Source of the DNA: Nocardioidaceae bacterium
Lineage (GTDB): Bacteria > Actinomycetota > Actinomycetes > Propionibacteriales > Nocardioidaceae
DNA length: 64,000 nucleotides
Reading direction: 5' to 3'
Assembly: GCA_030655315.1 (NCBI GenBank)
Contig: JAURVT010000052.1
Location: 40,813 to 104,812, forward strand
Shown: in pieces, positions 43,045 to 52,327 of the stretch
Numbering within the stretch: the stretch's first letter is position 1
Layout: every line of letters begins with the position of its first letter
Translations under genes and position numbers: made by a program
Notes under the pieces: model-generated
The model's database searches: none
Seen by the model: only the letters and a program-made list of their open reading frames with translations
What the model was told of the DNA's origin: nothing

Positions 43045-43713
43045 TCAGGGCTCGGCGACGTAGAGCGTCTGGACGAGCGAGGTCTCGGCGTCGTCGAGGT
43101 GCGCGACGAGCGCCGACGCGACGCCCTCGGTGTCGCCGGTCTCGAGCCGGTCGAGCAGCGCCTGGTGCTCGGCGACCTGCTCGACGGCGTTGAGGCGCAG
43201 CCGGTCGAGGTGGGCGAGCGCGAGCCGGATCTCGGCGCTGACCTGGTCGGCGACCGCGACGAGGCGCCGGCTGCCGGTCAGGGCGACGAGGCTGCGGTGG
43301 AACGCCAGGTGGGCCTCGGTGATCTGCCGTGCGGGGGCGCCCACCTGCGCGAGCCGCCGGTAGTCGGCCATCGACGCGCGCACCGCGCCCCGGGCCTCGT
43401 CGGTGGCCCCGGGCCACGCGTGCGCGCCGGCCGTCTCGAGCACGAGCCGGACGGCGACGACGTCGTGGATCTGGGCGGGGTCGAGCTCGGTGACCACGAC
43501 GCCCCGGTGCGGGATCCGGGTGACCAGGCCCTCGGCGATGAGCACGCCGAGCGCCTCGCGCACCGAGCTGCGCCCGATGCCGAGCTGGTCGGCCAGCGCG
43601 ATCTCGCGCAGCGGCGTGCCGGGGGCGAGGTCGCCCGCGAAGAGCGCCTGCCGGAGGACCTCGGCGGCGCGGTCGACCGTCGAGCTGTGCTCGAGCGCTA
43701 ACGATTCGTACAT
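43045..43713 (-). CDS. GntR-family (FadR/FCD subfamily) regulator
   Basis: A 222-residue regulator. The N-terminal winged HTH (about 12-75) has LREIALADQLGIGRSSVREALGVL and GLVTRIPHRGVVV. The C-terminal FCD all-helical domain (about 85-215) carries presumed metal/ligand histidines in HLAFHRSL and EHQALLD. It diverges from the DDAH-like gene across a shared intergenic palindrome matching the FadR-type consensus, so it probably controls that gene and itself. Confidence 0.85.
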   Translation of the reverse strand: MYESLALEHSSTVDRAAEVLRQALFAGDLAPGTPLREIALADQLGIGRSSVREALGVLIAEGLVTRIPHRGVVVTELDPAQIHDVVAVRLVLETAGAHAWPGATDEARGAVRASMADYRRLAQVGAPARQITEAHLAFHRSLVALTGSRRLVAVADQVSAEIRLALAHLDRLRLNAVEQVAEHQALLDRLETGDTEGVASALVAHLDDAETSLVQTLYVAEP

Positions 43714-43745
43714 CGCGGCGTCACACTACGCCCGTAGACTGATAC

Positions 43746-43765
43746 TGTCTGATTGTCAGACAATC
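43746..43765. promoter_or_regulatory. GntR/FadR-type operator
   Basis: Two overlapping palindromes: TGTCTGA-TTG-TCAGACA (43746-43762) and GATTGTC-A-GACAATC (43751-43765). The centre TTGTCAGACAA (43753-43763) fits the TnGTnnnACnA consensus of FadR-subfamily regulators. It lies between divergent gntR and the amidinohydrolase gene. Confidence 0.7.
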
Positions 43766-43814
43766 TTCGGACGACCTGCACCACTGGACGACACGACTGC
43801 GCTCGGGAGGCACC

Positions 43815-44705
43815 ATGACCACCACCCTTCCCTGGGGACGGCACTACGCGATGGTCGAGCCCGACCACTTCCGCGTGGACTACGCCATCAACCCGTTCAT
43901 GGACACCCGGGACCAGCCCGACCCCGTGCGCGCCCGCGCCGAGTGGGAGGCGCTGCGTGACGTCCTCACCGGTCTGGGTGCCCGGGTCGAGGTCTTCGAG
44001 GCGCGCCAGGACTCGCCCGACATGGTCTTCGCGATGAACCTCGGTCTGGCCCTCGCCGCCGCCGACGGCACGCCCGACCGCGTCGTCATGTCGCACATGC
44101 GCTTCGCCGAGCGTCGCCAGGAGACCCTCACGGCGGCCGGCTCCTTCGCCGCCCTCGGCTACGAGCCCGGCTACGTCGGTCGCGACGGCGTCGGCGGGTC
44201 CTGGGAGTCCGGCGACGCGTTCCCGCACGGCGGCGAGCTGCTCGTCGGCCACGGCAAGCGCAGCGACGAGGTCGGCCTCAAGGCCCTCGCCGCCGACCTG
44301 CAGGTCGCCGTGCGCGGCCTGCGCATCGTGCACCCGGCGATGTACCACCTCGACCTCGCCTTCTGCCCGCTCGACGAGCGTCGCGCCATGGTCTGCCCCG
44401 AGGCGTTCGACGCCGACGGCGCCGCGGCCGTCCTCGACCGGGTGGCCGAGCCGCTCGTGCTCACCGTCGAGGAGGCCCTGACGTTCTGCGCCAACTCCGT
44501 GGTCGTGGGCCGCACCGTCGTCATGCCCGCCTGCCCGCCCCGCGTGCGCGCGCAGCTGGAGGCCTGGGACCTCGAGGTCGTCGTCGTGCCCATGGGCGAG
44601 CTGCACAAGGGTGGCGGCTCGATCCGCTGCATGACCAACCCCCTCGACATCACCCTCGGACGCGACCTCCTGCACGTCGCCGGCGGGTCGCTCGACCTCG
44701 GCTGA
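43815..44705 (+). CDS. Dimethylargininase-like amidinohydrolase
   Basis: A 296-residue member of the amidinotransferase/DDAH fold. The catalytic Cys272 lies in SIRCMTNPLD, with a presumed catalytic His in MYHLDLAF near 178 and substrate residues in DMVFAMNLGL and GGSWESGDAF. It probably hydrolyses a guanidino compound such as dimethylarginine or arginine derivative to citrulline. GGAGG lies 4 nt before ATG 43815. Its divergent GntR partner suggests induction by its substrate or product. Confidence 0.85.
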   Translation: MTTTLPWGRHYAMVEPDHFRVDYAINPFMDTRDQPDPVRARAEWEALRDVLTGLGARVEVFEARQDSPDMVFAMNLGLALAAADGTPDRVVMSHMRFAERRQETLTAAGSFAALGYEPGYVGRDGVGGSWESGDAFPHGGELLVGHGKRSDEVGLKALAADLQVAVRGLRIVHPAMYHLDLAFCPLDERRAMVCPEAFDADGAAAVLDRVAEPLVLTVEEALTFCANSVVVGRTVVMPACPPRVRAQLEAWDLEVVVVPMGELHKGGGSIRCMTNPLDITLGRDLLHVAGGSLDLG

Positions 44706-44748
44706 GCGGACCGCTCGTCCGGGGGCGACGGCCGGTCGGCGGTGGCTC

Positions 44749-44754
44749 TAGGGT
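44749..44754 (+). promoter_or_regulatory. -10-like hexamer TAGGGT before the amidotransferase gene
   Basis: TAGGGT ends 6 nt before GTG 44761 with no ribosome binding site between. Confidence 0.4.
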
Positions 44755-44760
44755 GTCGGC

Positions 44761-45459
44761 GTGAACCCGCGCCGCCACGTCCTCGTCGTCGGAGACGTCG
44801 GCGACGACGACACCGGGTACGTCGGGCTGCGGCTGCGCGAGCAGCACCACGTGGTCACCACCCGCGTCGACCGCGACCGGCTGGACGCGTGGGACGACCG
44901 CGAGCGGGCCGACCTCGTGCTGCTCCTGGGATCGGGCCGCAGCGGCCACGCCGACGACAGCGCCGCCGTGGTCGAGCGCGAGTCGCGCTACGTGCGCGGC
45001 GCGCTCGCGTCGGGCGTCCCGGTGCTCGGCATCTGCTACGGCGGCCAGCTGCTGGCGCACGCGCTGGGCGGCAGCATCGGGCCCTCGCCCGCACCCGAGA
45101 TCGGGCTGTTCCCGCTCGACTCGCTCGACCCCGTCCTGTGCCCGCCGGGGCCCTGGGCGCAGATGCACTCCGACGCGTTCGTCGCGCCGCCGACGTCGCG
45201 CGTCCTCGGGACGTCCGCCGGCGGCTGCCAGGGGTTCGACGACGACGCCCACGGCGCGCGGGCGCTGGGCTGGCAGTTCCACCCCGAGGTCACGCCGCAC
45301 GAGTTCGGCACCTGGCTCGACAAGCTCGGACCCTGGGCCCGGCGGCACGGCGTCGACGACCCCGACGCGCTCCGCGAGACGATGTGGGCCCACGAGGACG
45401 ACCTGCGCGCCCGCTCGGCCGTGCTCGTCGACGCGGCCGTCGCCCACCTCTGGGCCTGA
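44761..45459 (+). CDS. Class I glutamine amidotransferase-like protein
   Basis: A 232-residue stand-alone amidotransferase domain. The nucleophile is Cys92 in GICYGGQ, and the His/Glu pair lies in QFHPEV near 178. Relatives include GMP-synthase-like amidotransferases and gamma-glutamyl hydrolases of polyamine metabolism. No synthetase partner is adjacent. It converges with the GAF-GGDEF-EAL gene 13 nt away. The substrate is unknown. Confidence 0.82.
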   Translation: MNPRRHVLVVGDVGDDDTGYVGLRLREQHHVVTTRVDRDRLDAWDDRERADLVLLLGSGRSGHADDSAAVVERESRYVRGALASGVPVLGICYGGQLLAHALGGSIGPSPAPEIGLFPLDSLDPVLCPPGPWAQMHSDAFVAPPTSRVLGTSAGGCQGFDDDAHGARALGWQFHPEVTPHEFGTWLDKLGPWARRHGVDDPDALRETMWAHEDDLRARSAVLVDAAVAHLWA

Positions 45460-45472
45460 GAGACAGGACCGG

Positions 45473-47302
45473 TCAGCGGGGCAGGAGCCGCACCGTCAGC
45501 TCCTCGGGCGCGTCGGGCCGTCCGAACAGGTAGCCCTGCAGCATGTCGCACCCGGCCGCGGTGAGGAACTGCTGCTGCTCGACGGTCTCGACGCCCTCGG
45601 CCACGACGTCGATCGACAGGGACCGGGTGATGGACAGCACGGCGTTGACGAACCCCGTCCGCCGCAGGTCCGCGGGGGTGCCCGCCACGAACGTGTGGTC
45701 GATCTTGGCGACGTCGACCTGCAGGTCGAACAGCCGCGAGAGCGAGGAGTAGCCCGTGCCGAAGTCGTCGATGGAGAGCCGGTGGCCGCGGGCCCGCAGG
45801 TTCTCGAGGCGGACGACCAGACCGGGGTGCACGAAGCTGTCCTCGACGATCTCGAGGCCGAGCTGCCCGGGCAGCAGGTGGTGGCGTCTCAGGGCGGCCG
45901 CGAGCACCCCCGGGAGGTGGGGGTCGTTGATCTCCCGGGCGCTGAGGTTCACGTAGGCGATGGCCGGTGCCGCGTCACCGAGCCCGTCGTTCCAGCGCTC
46001 CATCTGGGCGCAGACCTCGTTCACGACCCAGGTGCCGAACGCGGGCATCAGGCCACGCTCGGTGGCGAGGTCGATGAACGCGCGCGCCGGGATCAGGTGC
46101 CCGGCGTCGTCGCGCCAGCGCAGCAGCGCCTCGACCGCCACGACCGGGTGGGGCGGCGTCGCGTCGACGATCGGCTGGTAGTGCACGACGAGCTGGTCGC
46201 GCTCGAGCGCGTGCGCCAGGTCGTGCTCGTAGGCCCGCTCGTCGCGCAGCGTCTGGCTCCCGGTGTAGTCGCGGATCTCGACCGGGGTCGGCGGTGGCTG
46301 CTTGGCGCGGTACATCGCCGCGTCGGCCTCGCCCACCAGCTCCTCGGCGCTCATGCCCCCGGTCGCGATCGCGGCGCCGACGCTCGCGCTCACCGAGACG
46401 TCCCCCGACGTGACCTCGATGCCCGTCGCCAGCACCTGGTGCACGCGCTCCGCGATCTGGGCGACCACGCGGGAGGGCTCGTCGGGAGTCTCCAGCGGGA
46501 GGTCGTCGCAGATCACCACGAACTCGTCGCCGGACAGCCGGGCGAGGGTGTCGCCGGAGCGCAGGACGGAGGAGAGCCGCAGCGAGACCTCGCGCAGCAC
46601 GTAGTCGCCGGTGCGGTGGCCGTAGGTGTCGTTGATCTGCTTGAAGCCGTCGAGGTCGATGAACAGCACGCCGACGCCGGTGCCGCGGCGCGGGGCCAGC
46701 GCGAGGGCGTGCTCGAGCCGGTCGAACAGGAGCACCCGGTTGGCCAGCCCGGTGAGGTGGTCGTGGCTGGACTGGTGCGACAGCTGCACCTGGGCGAGAC
46801 GGGACGCGTCGCGGTCGGCCGCCATCACCAGGTGGGTGGTGGCGACGTCGGCGAGCAGGGCGGCGATGTCCAGGACCTCGGGGTCCCAGTCGCCGCTCTC
46901 GCGGCGGTAGACGTCGAGGACGCCCCAGCACCGCCCCCGGCTCATCAGCGGCACCGCCGCGACGGCCGTGATGCCGAGGTCGGCGGCGAGGTCCGCGAAC
47001 TGCGGCCACGCCTCGAAGGTGGCGAGGTCGTGCGCGAGCTGGAGGGTGCCGGTCTCGGCGGCGTCCCGGCAGGGCCCGGCGCGCAGCGACTCCTGCAGGC
47101 GCTCGAGGTCGGCCGCCGCGTCGCTGGTGGCGTGCACGAACCGGTTCTGGTCCTCGTCGGTGATCATCACGCCGACGCCGTCGGCGCTGAGCACGCCGGC
47201 GGCCACGTCGCAGAGCTCGCGAAGCGTCACCCGGGCGGGGACGTCCTCGGTGGCGACGAGGGAGAGGCGGGCGATGGCACGGTTGACGGCCTGGTGGTCC
47301 AT
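45473..47302 (-). CDS. GAF-GGDEF-EAL protein (dual-domain c-di-GMP enzyme)
   Basis: A 609-residue protein. A GAF domain (about 20-165), a GGDEF domain (about 180-345; DHLTGLANRVLLFD, DLDGFKQIND, motif SGDEF) and an EAL domain (about 355-600; VEALLRW, NLSARE, EIVEDSF, DDFGTGYSSL, KIDHTFV, EGVET) occur in that order. The EAL part looks complete and is likely a phosphodiesterase. The first Gly of GGDEF is Ser, which is often tolerated. ATG 47302 has GAGGA upstream. Confidence 0.88.
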   Translation of the reverse strand: MDHQAVNRAIARLSLVATEDVPARVTLRELCDVAAGVLSADGVGVMITDEDQNRFVHATSDAAADLERLQESLRAGPCRDAAETGTLQLAHDLATFEAWPQFADLAADLGITAVAAVPLMSRGRCWGVLDVYRRESGDWDPEVLDIAALLADVATTHLVMAADRDASRLAQVQLSHQSSHDHLTGLANRVLLFDRLEHALALAPRRGTGVGVLFIDLDGFKQINDTYGHRTGDYVLREVSLRLSSVLRSGDTLARLSGDEFVVICDDLPLETPDEPSRVVAQIAERVHQVLATGIEVTSGDVSVSASVGAAIATGGMSAEELVGEADAAMYRAKQPPPTPVEIRDYTGSQTLRDERAYEHDLAHALERDQLVVHYQPIVDATPPHPVVAVEALLRWRDDAGHLIPARAFIDLATERGLMPAFGTWVVNEVCAQMERWNDGLGDAAPAIAYVNLSAREINDPHLPGVLAAALRRHHLLPGQLGLEIVEDSFVHPGLVVRLENLRARGHRLSIDDFGTGYSSLSRLFDLQVDVAKIDHTFVAGTPADLRRTGFVNAVLSITRSLSIDVVAEGVETVEQQQFLTAAGCDMLQGYLFGRPDAPEELTVRLLPR

Positions 47303-47378
47303 GGATGTCCTCGGGTGGTGCCCACCACAGGACGACACGAGGCGGTACGACAGCCTCACGCCGGGTCTGGGGCGGGAG

Positions 47379-47406
47379 ATTCCTCGGTTTGCGATTCACG
47401 AGGAAT
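47379..47406. terminator. Inverted repeat ATTCCTCG-N12-CGAGGAAT
   Basis: Eight-base perfect arms between two minus-strand genes, after the EamA gene (stop at 47500) and 77 nt upstream of the GAF-GGDEF-EAL start. It could be a weak terminator or an operator. Confidence 0.3.
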
Positions 47407-47499
47407 GGCGTCGACGCGGGTGCGACGCACGAGATATCCCCAGTGGTTCGACCATACGCGCCGCCACGGCGGGTGCAGGACGAACGTCCGGCGCGTCGA

Positions 47500-48453
47500 T
47501 CAGGCCATCTCGGGCACGACGGGGACGGGCGCACGGGCCCGCGACGACTGCGCGACGGCGATGCCGCCCACCACCAGCACGACACCGCCCACCTGTGCCG
47601 GCGTGAGCGACTCGCCGAACCAGGCCCACCCGAGGACCGTCGCCCCGACGGGCTCGAGGGTCGCGACGAGCGTGACGACCGTGGCGGGCAGGTGCTGCAG
47701 GGCGGCCAGGGACAGGAAGAACGGCGCCACCGTGCCGAGCAGGACCACCCAGGTGAGCAGCGCCCAGACCGGGACCCGGACGGCGTCGAGGCTGCCGAGC
47801 AGGCTCGCGTCGCCGCCGATCGGACCGACGGTCCAGATCGGCGAGACGAGGTTCATCGCCACGGCCGCGAGCGCGAAGCCCCACAGGATCACGCGCAGCG
47901 GGTCGTCCCGGCCGACCCCGCGCTCGCCGGCGAGGAAGTAGGTGGCGAAGCAGACCGCCGCGCCCAGTCCGGCGAGGACGCCCAGGCCGTCGAACGCGAG
48001 GCCCTGCCAGACCCGGCCGACCACGGCGAGACCGAGCAGGCACAGCGCGACCGCGAGCCACAGGCGACGTCGGACCGACTCGCCGCGCACGAACCGCACC
48101 CACAGGACCACCAGCACCGGAGCCAGGTACTCGAGCAGCAGCGCGATGCCGACGGGCACCCGGTCGATCGCCACGTTGTAGGTCCACTGCACGCCGGCGA
48201 TGCCGACCACGCCGAGCAGGCAGAACGCCGGGAGCGAGGCCGGGCTCGGCGGGCGCAGCGCGCTGCGCCGGACGACGAGCGCGTAGGCGCCGAAGGCCAG
48301 CGTCCCCATCGTCACGCGGACGGTGGTGAGCGTCGCGGGATCGACGCCCGCGCGGAGCGCCACCCGTGACACCCCCGCGTTGAGCACGAAGAACACGGCG
48401 GCGCCGACGACCAGGACGTAGCCGCGGCGGGGGTCGGGCAGGGTCCGGGGCAC
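47500..48453 (-). CDS. EamA/DMT-family transporter
   Basis: A 317-residue protein with ten predicted helices. Repeat 1 contains [23 protein letters not shown] and the [24 protein letters not shown] segment. Repeat 2 ends with [23 protein letters not shown]. It differs clearly from the one at 36490. The substrate is unknown. It diverges from the aminotransferase gene with only 34 nt between starts. Confidence 0.82.
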   Translation of the reverse strand: MPRTLPDPRRGYVLVVGAAVFFVLNAGVSRVALRAGVDPATLTTVRVTMGTLAFGAYALVVRRSALRPPSPASLPAFCLLGVVGIAGVQWTYNVAIDRVPVGIALLLEYLAPVLVVLWVRFVRGESVRRRLWLAVALCLLGLAVVGRVWQGLAFDGLGVLAGLGAAVCFATYFLAGERGVGRDDPLRVILWGFALAAVAMNLVSPIWTVGPIGGDASLLGSLDAVRVPVWALLTWVVLLGTVAPFFLSLAALQHLPATVVTLVATLEPVGATVLGWAWFGESLTPAQVGGVVLVVGGIAVAQSSRARAPVPVVPEMA

Positions 48454-48475
48454 CCGAGGATGCTCCCAGGCGTCC

Positions 48476-48481
48476 TATCCT
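48476..48481 (+). promoter_or_regulatory. -10-like hexamer TATCCT before the aminotransferase gene
   Basis: TATCCT ends 6 nt before ATG 48488. Same leaderless spacing as elsewhere in the window. Confidence 0.4.
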
Positions 48482-48487
48482 CGAGGG

Positions 48488-49573
48488 ATGAGCAGCCCCC
48501 ACGACGCCCTGGTGCCGCGCGCCGCGCTCGGCTCGGTGCCCGTCTACCGGCCGGGCCGCCCGCCGGCCCCGCGCGACGGCCTGGCCACCTACAAGCTCTC
48601 GAGCAACGAGAACCCGTACCCGCCCCTGCCCGGGGTGGTCGAGGCGGTCCGCCGCACGCTGCCCGGGCTGAACCGCTACCCCGACATGGGCGTGACCGGG
48701 CTGTACGAGCGCCTCGCCGAGCGTCACGGGGTGCGGACCGACGAGCTGGCCTCCGGTGCCGGGTCCGTCGCGGTGCTGTACCACCTGCTCCAGGCGTTCT
48801 GCGAGCCCGGCGACGAGGTCGTGCACGCCTGGCGGTCCTTCGAGGCCTACCCGATCGCGATCAACCTCACCGGTGCGCGCTCGGTGCCGGTGCCGCTCAC
48901 CGAGACCGCCGAGCACGACCTCGAGGCGATGCTCGCGGCGGTCACCGACCGCACCCGCGTGCTCGTCGTCTGCACCCCCAACAACCCCACGGGGCCGGCC
49001 GTCGACGCGGCGACGCTGCGGGACTTCGTGGGACGGGTGCCCGAGCACGTGCTCGTCGTCGTCGACGAGGCCTACCTCGAGTTCCGCGACCCGGCCCCCA
49101 CCGAGACGTCGGTCGAGCTGCGGCGCGACCATCCCCGCGTGGTGGGGCTGCGCACCTTCTCCAAGGCGTGGGGACTCGCCGGGCTCCGGATCGGCTACGC
49201 GGTCGCGGCCGAGCCCGTCGCGTCGGCGATCCGTGCGTGCGCGCTGCCGTTCGGCGTCTCCGACCTCGCGCAGGCGGCCGCGGTCGCCTCGCTCGACCAC
49301 GAGGCCGACCTGGCCGAGCGCGTCGCCGCCCTCGTCGCCGAGCGCACCCGGGTGCGCGACGCGCTGCTCGAGGCCGGCTGGGCGGTCCCCGACAGCCAGG
49401 CCAACTTCGTCTGGCTGCCGGCGGGCGAGGCGACGCTCGACGTCGCCGCGGCCTGCGCCGACGCCGGCGTGATGGTGAGGCCCTTCGCGGGCGAGGGCGT
49501 GCGCGTCACCGTCGGCGAGCCCGCCGGCAACGACGTCCTGCTCGGCGTCGCGTCGTCGATGGCCCGGGTCTGA
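48488..49573 (+). CDS. Histidinol-phosphate/aromatic amino acid aminotransferase (HisC/Pat type)
   Basis: A 361-residue class I/II PLP aminotransferase. It shows [12 protein letters not shown] near 37, PNNPTGP (165-171), DEAYLEF and the PLP Lys226 in [15 protein letters not shown]. In M. tuberculosis a second HisC-like protein (HisC2, Pat) transaminates aromatic amino acids. No his genes are nearby, so the Pat role is somewhat more likely. It is followed 2 nt later by a small membrane-anchored protein. Confidence 0.83.
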   Translation: MSSPHDALVPRAALGSVPVYRPGRPPAPRDGLATYKLSSNENPYPPLPGVVEAVRRTLPGLNRYPDMGVTGLYERLAERHGVRTDELASGAGSVAVLYHLLQAFCEPGDEVVHAWRSFEAYPIAINLTGARSVPVPLTETAEHDLEAMLAAVTDRTRVLVVCTPNNPTGPAVDAATLRDFVGRVPEHVLVVVDEAYLEFRDPAPTETSVELRRDHPRVVGLRTFSKAWGLAGLRIGYAVAAEPVASAIRACALPFGVSDLAQAAAVASLDHEADLAERVAALVAERTRVRDALLEAGWAVPDSQANFVWLPAGEATLDVAAACADAGVMVRPFAGEGVRVTVGEPAGNDVLLGVASSMARV

Positions 49574-49575
49574 CC

Positions 49576-49983
49576 GTGCCCCGCTGGGCGGTCGCGCTGC
49601 TGGCGGCGCTGGTCACGGCCGCGGTCGTGCTGCTCGGGGTCGTGGTGGTGCGGTCGGCGACGGGATCGACCGTGCTGGGCGTGTCGTCCGAGGTCATCGG
49701 CTGCCGGCGGGACGAGTCGGCGTCGGGCTTCCAGGGCTACTGCGTGGAGCGGGCGCACCGTCCCGAGCTGGTGGTGGTGCCCGGCGTCGACGAGATCCAC
49801 CTCTGGGCGTCCTACGACGGTGCACCCGGCGGCCGCTACCTGTCCTTCGGTGACCCGTTCACCGGTGACGAGACCGACGAGCTCGCCGTGGTGTGGACCG
49901 AGGACGGCGGGGTGCGCGTCACCGACACGCTGGGCACGCAGCTGCTGGTCCCCGGGGCCCGGCTGGAGCGGCTGGGCGACTGA
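49576..49983 (+). CDS. Small membrane-anchored protein, function unknown
   Basis: A 135-residue protein starting with GTG 49576, 2 nt after the aminotransferase stop codon. A single N-terminal helix (about 5-27) anchors an extracytoplasmic domain with two cysteines (GCRR, YCVERA), which may form a disulfide. I recognise no family. It converges with the phosphofructokinase gene 6 nt away. Confidence 0.65.
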   Translation: MPRWAVALLAALVTAAVVLLGVVVVRSATGSTVLGVSSEVIGCRRDESASGFQGYCVERAHRPELVVVPGVDEIHLWASYDGAPGGRYLSFGDPFTGDETDELAVVWTEDGGVRVTDTLGTQLLVPGARLERLGD

Positions 49984-49989
49984 GCGGTC

Positions 49990-51309
49990 TCAGCGCATCT
50001 CGGTGGGCTGGGCGGTGGACTCCAGCACGCTGAGCCACAGGTCGCCCTCGGGGTGCACGCTGTGGCTGCCCCGCGTGACGACCGGAACCGGCACGTGCAC
50101 GAAGCGGTGCCGACGTCGTCCGACCACCATGTCGGTGCGGCCAGCCATGCCCGCGTGGACGGCGGTCTGCGCGAGGCGGGCGCAGTACACCGAGTCCGAC
50201 GCGTCGGCCGGGACCGCACGGATCGCGTAGCCGGGGTTGAGCGCGCGCACGGTGAGCGGGGCCTCGCGACGGGCGAAGTCGGCGGTGATCCGTTCGGACA
50301 GGAAGGTGCTGATGTCGCCGAGCGTGCGGTTGCCGGACGCGTCGGTCGTGGCGGTCTCGGGGAGCAGCTCCTGGCCGGCGCCCTCGGCGACCACGATGAC
50401 GGCGCTGCCGCGTGTGCGGACCACCCGCGCCAGCGACGCGAGCAGCCCGTTCTCGCCCTCCAGCGCGAACGGCACCTCGGGGATGAGGACGAAGTCGGCG
50501 TCGTGGTTGGCGAGCGCGGCGTAGCAGGCGATGAAGCCCGCGTGACGTCCCATCAGCTTGACCAGGCCGACGCCGCCGCGCGCCGCGCTGGCCTCGACAC
50601 GTGCCGCGGTGATCGACTTCGCCGCCTCGGCGAAGGCGGTGGAGAAGCCGAAGCTCTGGCCGATGTGCGGGATGTCGTTGTCGATCGTCTTCGGGATGCC
50701 GATCACCGCGATGCTCTCGCCGCGTGCCGCGATCTCGGCGGTGATGTTGTGCGCGCCGCGCATGGAGCCGTCGCCGCCGACGACGAACAGGATGTCGACG
50801 CCCAGCTCGGTGAGGCGGTCGACGATCACCGTCGGGTCCTGGGCGCCCCGCGAGGAGCCGAGGATCGTGCCGCCCTGCTCGTTGATCTTGTCGACGATGG
50901 TCGGCGTCAGCTGGACGACGGGCTGCTCGAGCGCGGGGTTCAGGCCGGCGTAGCCGCCGGTGAAGCCCAGCACGTCGGTGACCTGGTAGTGGTCGCGCAG
51001 CTCGAGCACCACGGCGCGGATCACGTCGTTCAGGCCGGGGCACAGCCCGCCGCAGGTGACGATGCCGACGCGGGTGCGGCCGGGCTCGAAGAACAGCTCG
51101 GCGCGCGGGCCGCCGGGCTCGAACGTGGGCAGCTCGTCGAAGGGCAGGCCGCGACGACGGACGAGGTCGAGCGTGTCGTCGTACAGGACCCGGTCGTCCT
51201 CGCTGACGTAGTACTCGTTGGTCTTGCGACCGCTGACGTACCTCTGCAGGGGCGACGCGTGGCGCGGGGCGCCGAGCCGCGTCACCTGGAGGTCGGCGAG
51301 GGTGATCAC
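49990..51309 (-). CDS. pfkA: 6-phosphofructokinase, group II long form
   Basis: A 439-residue phosphofructokinase of the long type. GIVTCGGLCPGLND (near 82) binds nucleotide, followed by GGDGSMRGA (near 173) and PKTIDND (near 206). The Gly of GGDG favours ATP over pyrophosphate, although PKTIDND also occurs in PPi enzymes; trypanosomal ATP enzymes have the same pair. MGRHAGF and EGAGQEL complete the site. Start GTG 51309 begins the conserved MITLADLQVTRLG. It diverges from an HTH gene. Confidence 0.87.
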   Translation of the reverse strand: MITLADLQVTRLGAPRHASPLQRYVSGRKTNEYYVSEDDRVLYDDTLDLVRRRGLPFDELPTFEPGGPRAELFFEPGRTRVGIVTCGGLCPGLNDVIRAVVLELRDHYQVTDVLGFTGGYAGLNPALEQPVVQLTPTIVDKINEQGGTILGSSRGAQDPTVIVDRLTELGVDILFVVGGDGSMRGAHNITAEIAARGESIAVIGIPKTIDNDIPHIGQSFGFSTAFAEAAKSITAARVEASAARGGVGLVKLMGRHAGFIACYAALANHDADFVLIPEVPFALEGENGLLASLARVVRTRGSAVIVVAEGAGQELLPETATTDASGNRTLGDISTFLSERITADFARREAPLTVRALNPGYAIRAVPADASDSVYCARLAQTAVHAGMAGRTDMVVGRRRHRFVHVPVPVVTRGSHSVHPEGDLWLSVLESTAQPTEMR

Positions 51310-51383
51310 ACGGTCGAGGGTACGACACCTGCACCCGTTCTGGTCAAGTAGACGATATATGGTTGAGGATCGTCCGGACGGGG

Positions 51384-51389
51384 TAGAAC
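51384..51389 (+). promoter_or_regulatory. -10-like hexamer TAGAAC before the HTH gene
   Basis: TAGAAC ends 6 nt before GTG 51396. TTGAGG (51363-51368) is a weak -35 with 15-nt spacing. An AT-rich patch, GACGATATATGG, precedes it. Confidence 0.4.
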
Positions 51390-51395
51390 ACCGTC

Positions 51396-52295
51396 GTGAC
51401 CTCGCCCCGCGACGGACGGGCCCCGGACGCGGGCACCGGCTTCGCCCCCGTGCTCCGCTGCGCCATCGAGCGCCGCGGCCTCAGCCTCGAGCGGCTCCAG
51501 GGCCGCCTGGGCGACCTCGGCGCCCACGTCTCGGTGGCGACGCTCAGCTACTGGCAGTCCGGGCGCAGCGAGCCCGGGCGTCGCTCGAGCCTCGTCGCCG
51601 TCCCGGTGCTCGAGAAGGTGCTCGACCTCGAGCCGGGCGCACTCGGCGCCCACCTCGGCCACCGCCGTCCCCGGTCGCCCGAGCAGGGCGTCGAGCTGCC
51701 CGACCTGATCGACGAGGGCGCCCCGACCCCCGACGAGCTGCGGCACCAGGACGCCCGGCTGCGCGACCAGCTCGAGATCCTCAGCGAGCACTGCTCGGTG
51801 GACGTCGACGCCGGCGGTGAGCTGCGCTCGCGCTGGGTGCGGCGCGTCCTGGTCGCGTCGGTGGCCGGGGCCGACCGGTTCCTGGTGCTCCGCCACGATC
51901 CCCGTCGCACCCGCGGCTCCGTCGAGCCCACGGTCGAGCCGCTCCTGCACTGCGCCGTGGGCCGCACCTACACCTCCGACGACGGCTCGGTGGTCGGCCA
52001 GGAGATCCTGCTCGACCGCCGCCTCGAGCGCGGCGACTCCGCGATCGTGGAGTACCGGCTGGCCGGCCTCGCCGGCGGACGCTCGTTCGAGACGGCCCGC
52101 CGCACCCCCCTGCGCGAGATGGTGCTCGAGGTCCGGTTCGACCCGGCCGCCTGCCCGACCGGCGTGGAGATCGTGCACAGCGACCTCGACGGCTCCGGCG
52201 AGGTCGTCGGCCCCGTCGTGCCCGACAGCACCGGCTGCGTCCGGATGATCCGCCACCACCTCGCCCCCGGCCGCTACGCGGTCCGCTGGCGCTGA
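51396..52295 (+). CDS. HTH domain protein with unknown C-terminal domain
   Basis: A 299-residue protein. The N-terminus (about 18-75) has an XRE-like fold (LRCAIERRGLSLERLQGRL, VATLSYWQSGRSEPGRRSSL). The rest has no motif I recognise; it is beta-rich with RTPLREMVLEVRFDPAACPTG near the end. It is probably a DNA-binding regulator. Control by a leaderless promoter is inferred. It is followed 32 nt later by the small I78-like gene. Confidence 0.7.
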   Translation: MTSPRDGRAPDAGTGFAPVLRCAIERRGLSLERLQGRLGDLGAHVSVATLSYWQSGRSEPGRRSSLVAVPVLEKVLDLEPGALGAHLGHRRPRSPEQGVELPDLIDEGAPTPDELRHQDARLRDQLEILSEHCSVDVDAGGELRSRWVRRVLVASVAGADRFLVLRHDPRRTRGSVEPTVEPLLHCAVGRTYTSDDGSVVGQEILLDRRLERGDSAIVEYRLAGLAGGRSFETARRTPLREMVLEVRFDPAACPTGVEIVHSDLDGSGEVVGPVVPDSTGCVRMIRHHLAPGRYAVRWR

Positions 52296-52315
52296 GGCGT
52301 GGCGCGGGGCTTTGG

Positions 52316-52321
52316 CAGACT
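52316..52321 (+). promoter_or_regulatory. -10-like hexamer CAGACT before the I78-like gene
   Basis: CAGACT ends 6 nt before ATG 52328. Confidence 0.3.
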
Positions 52322-52327
52322 GGCTCG

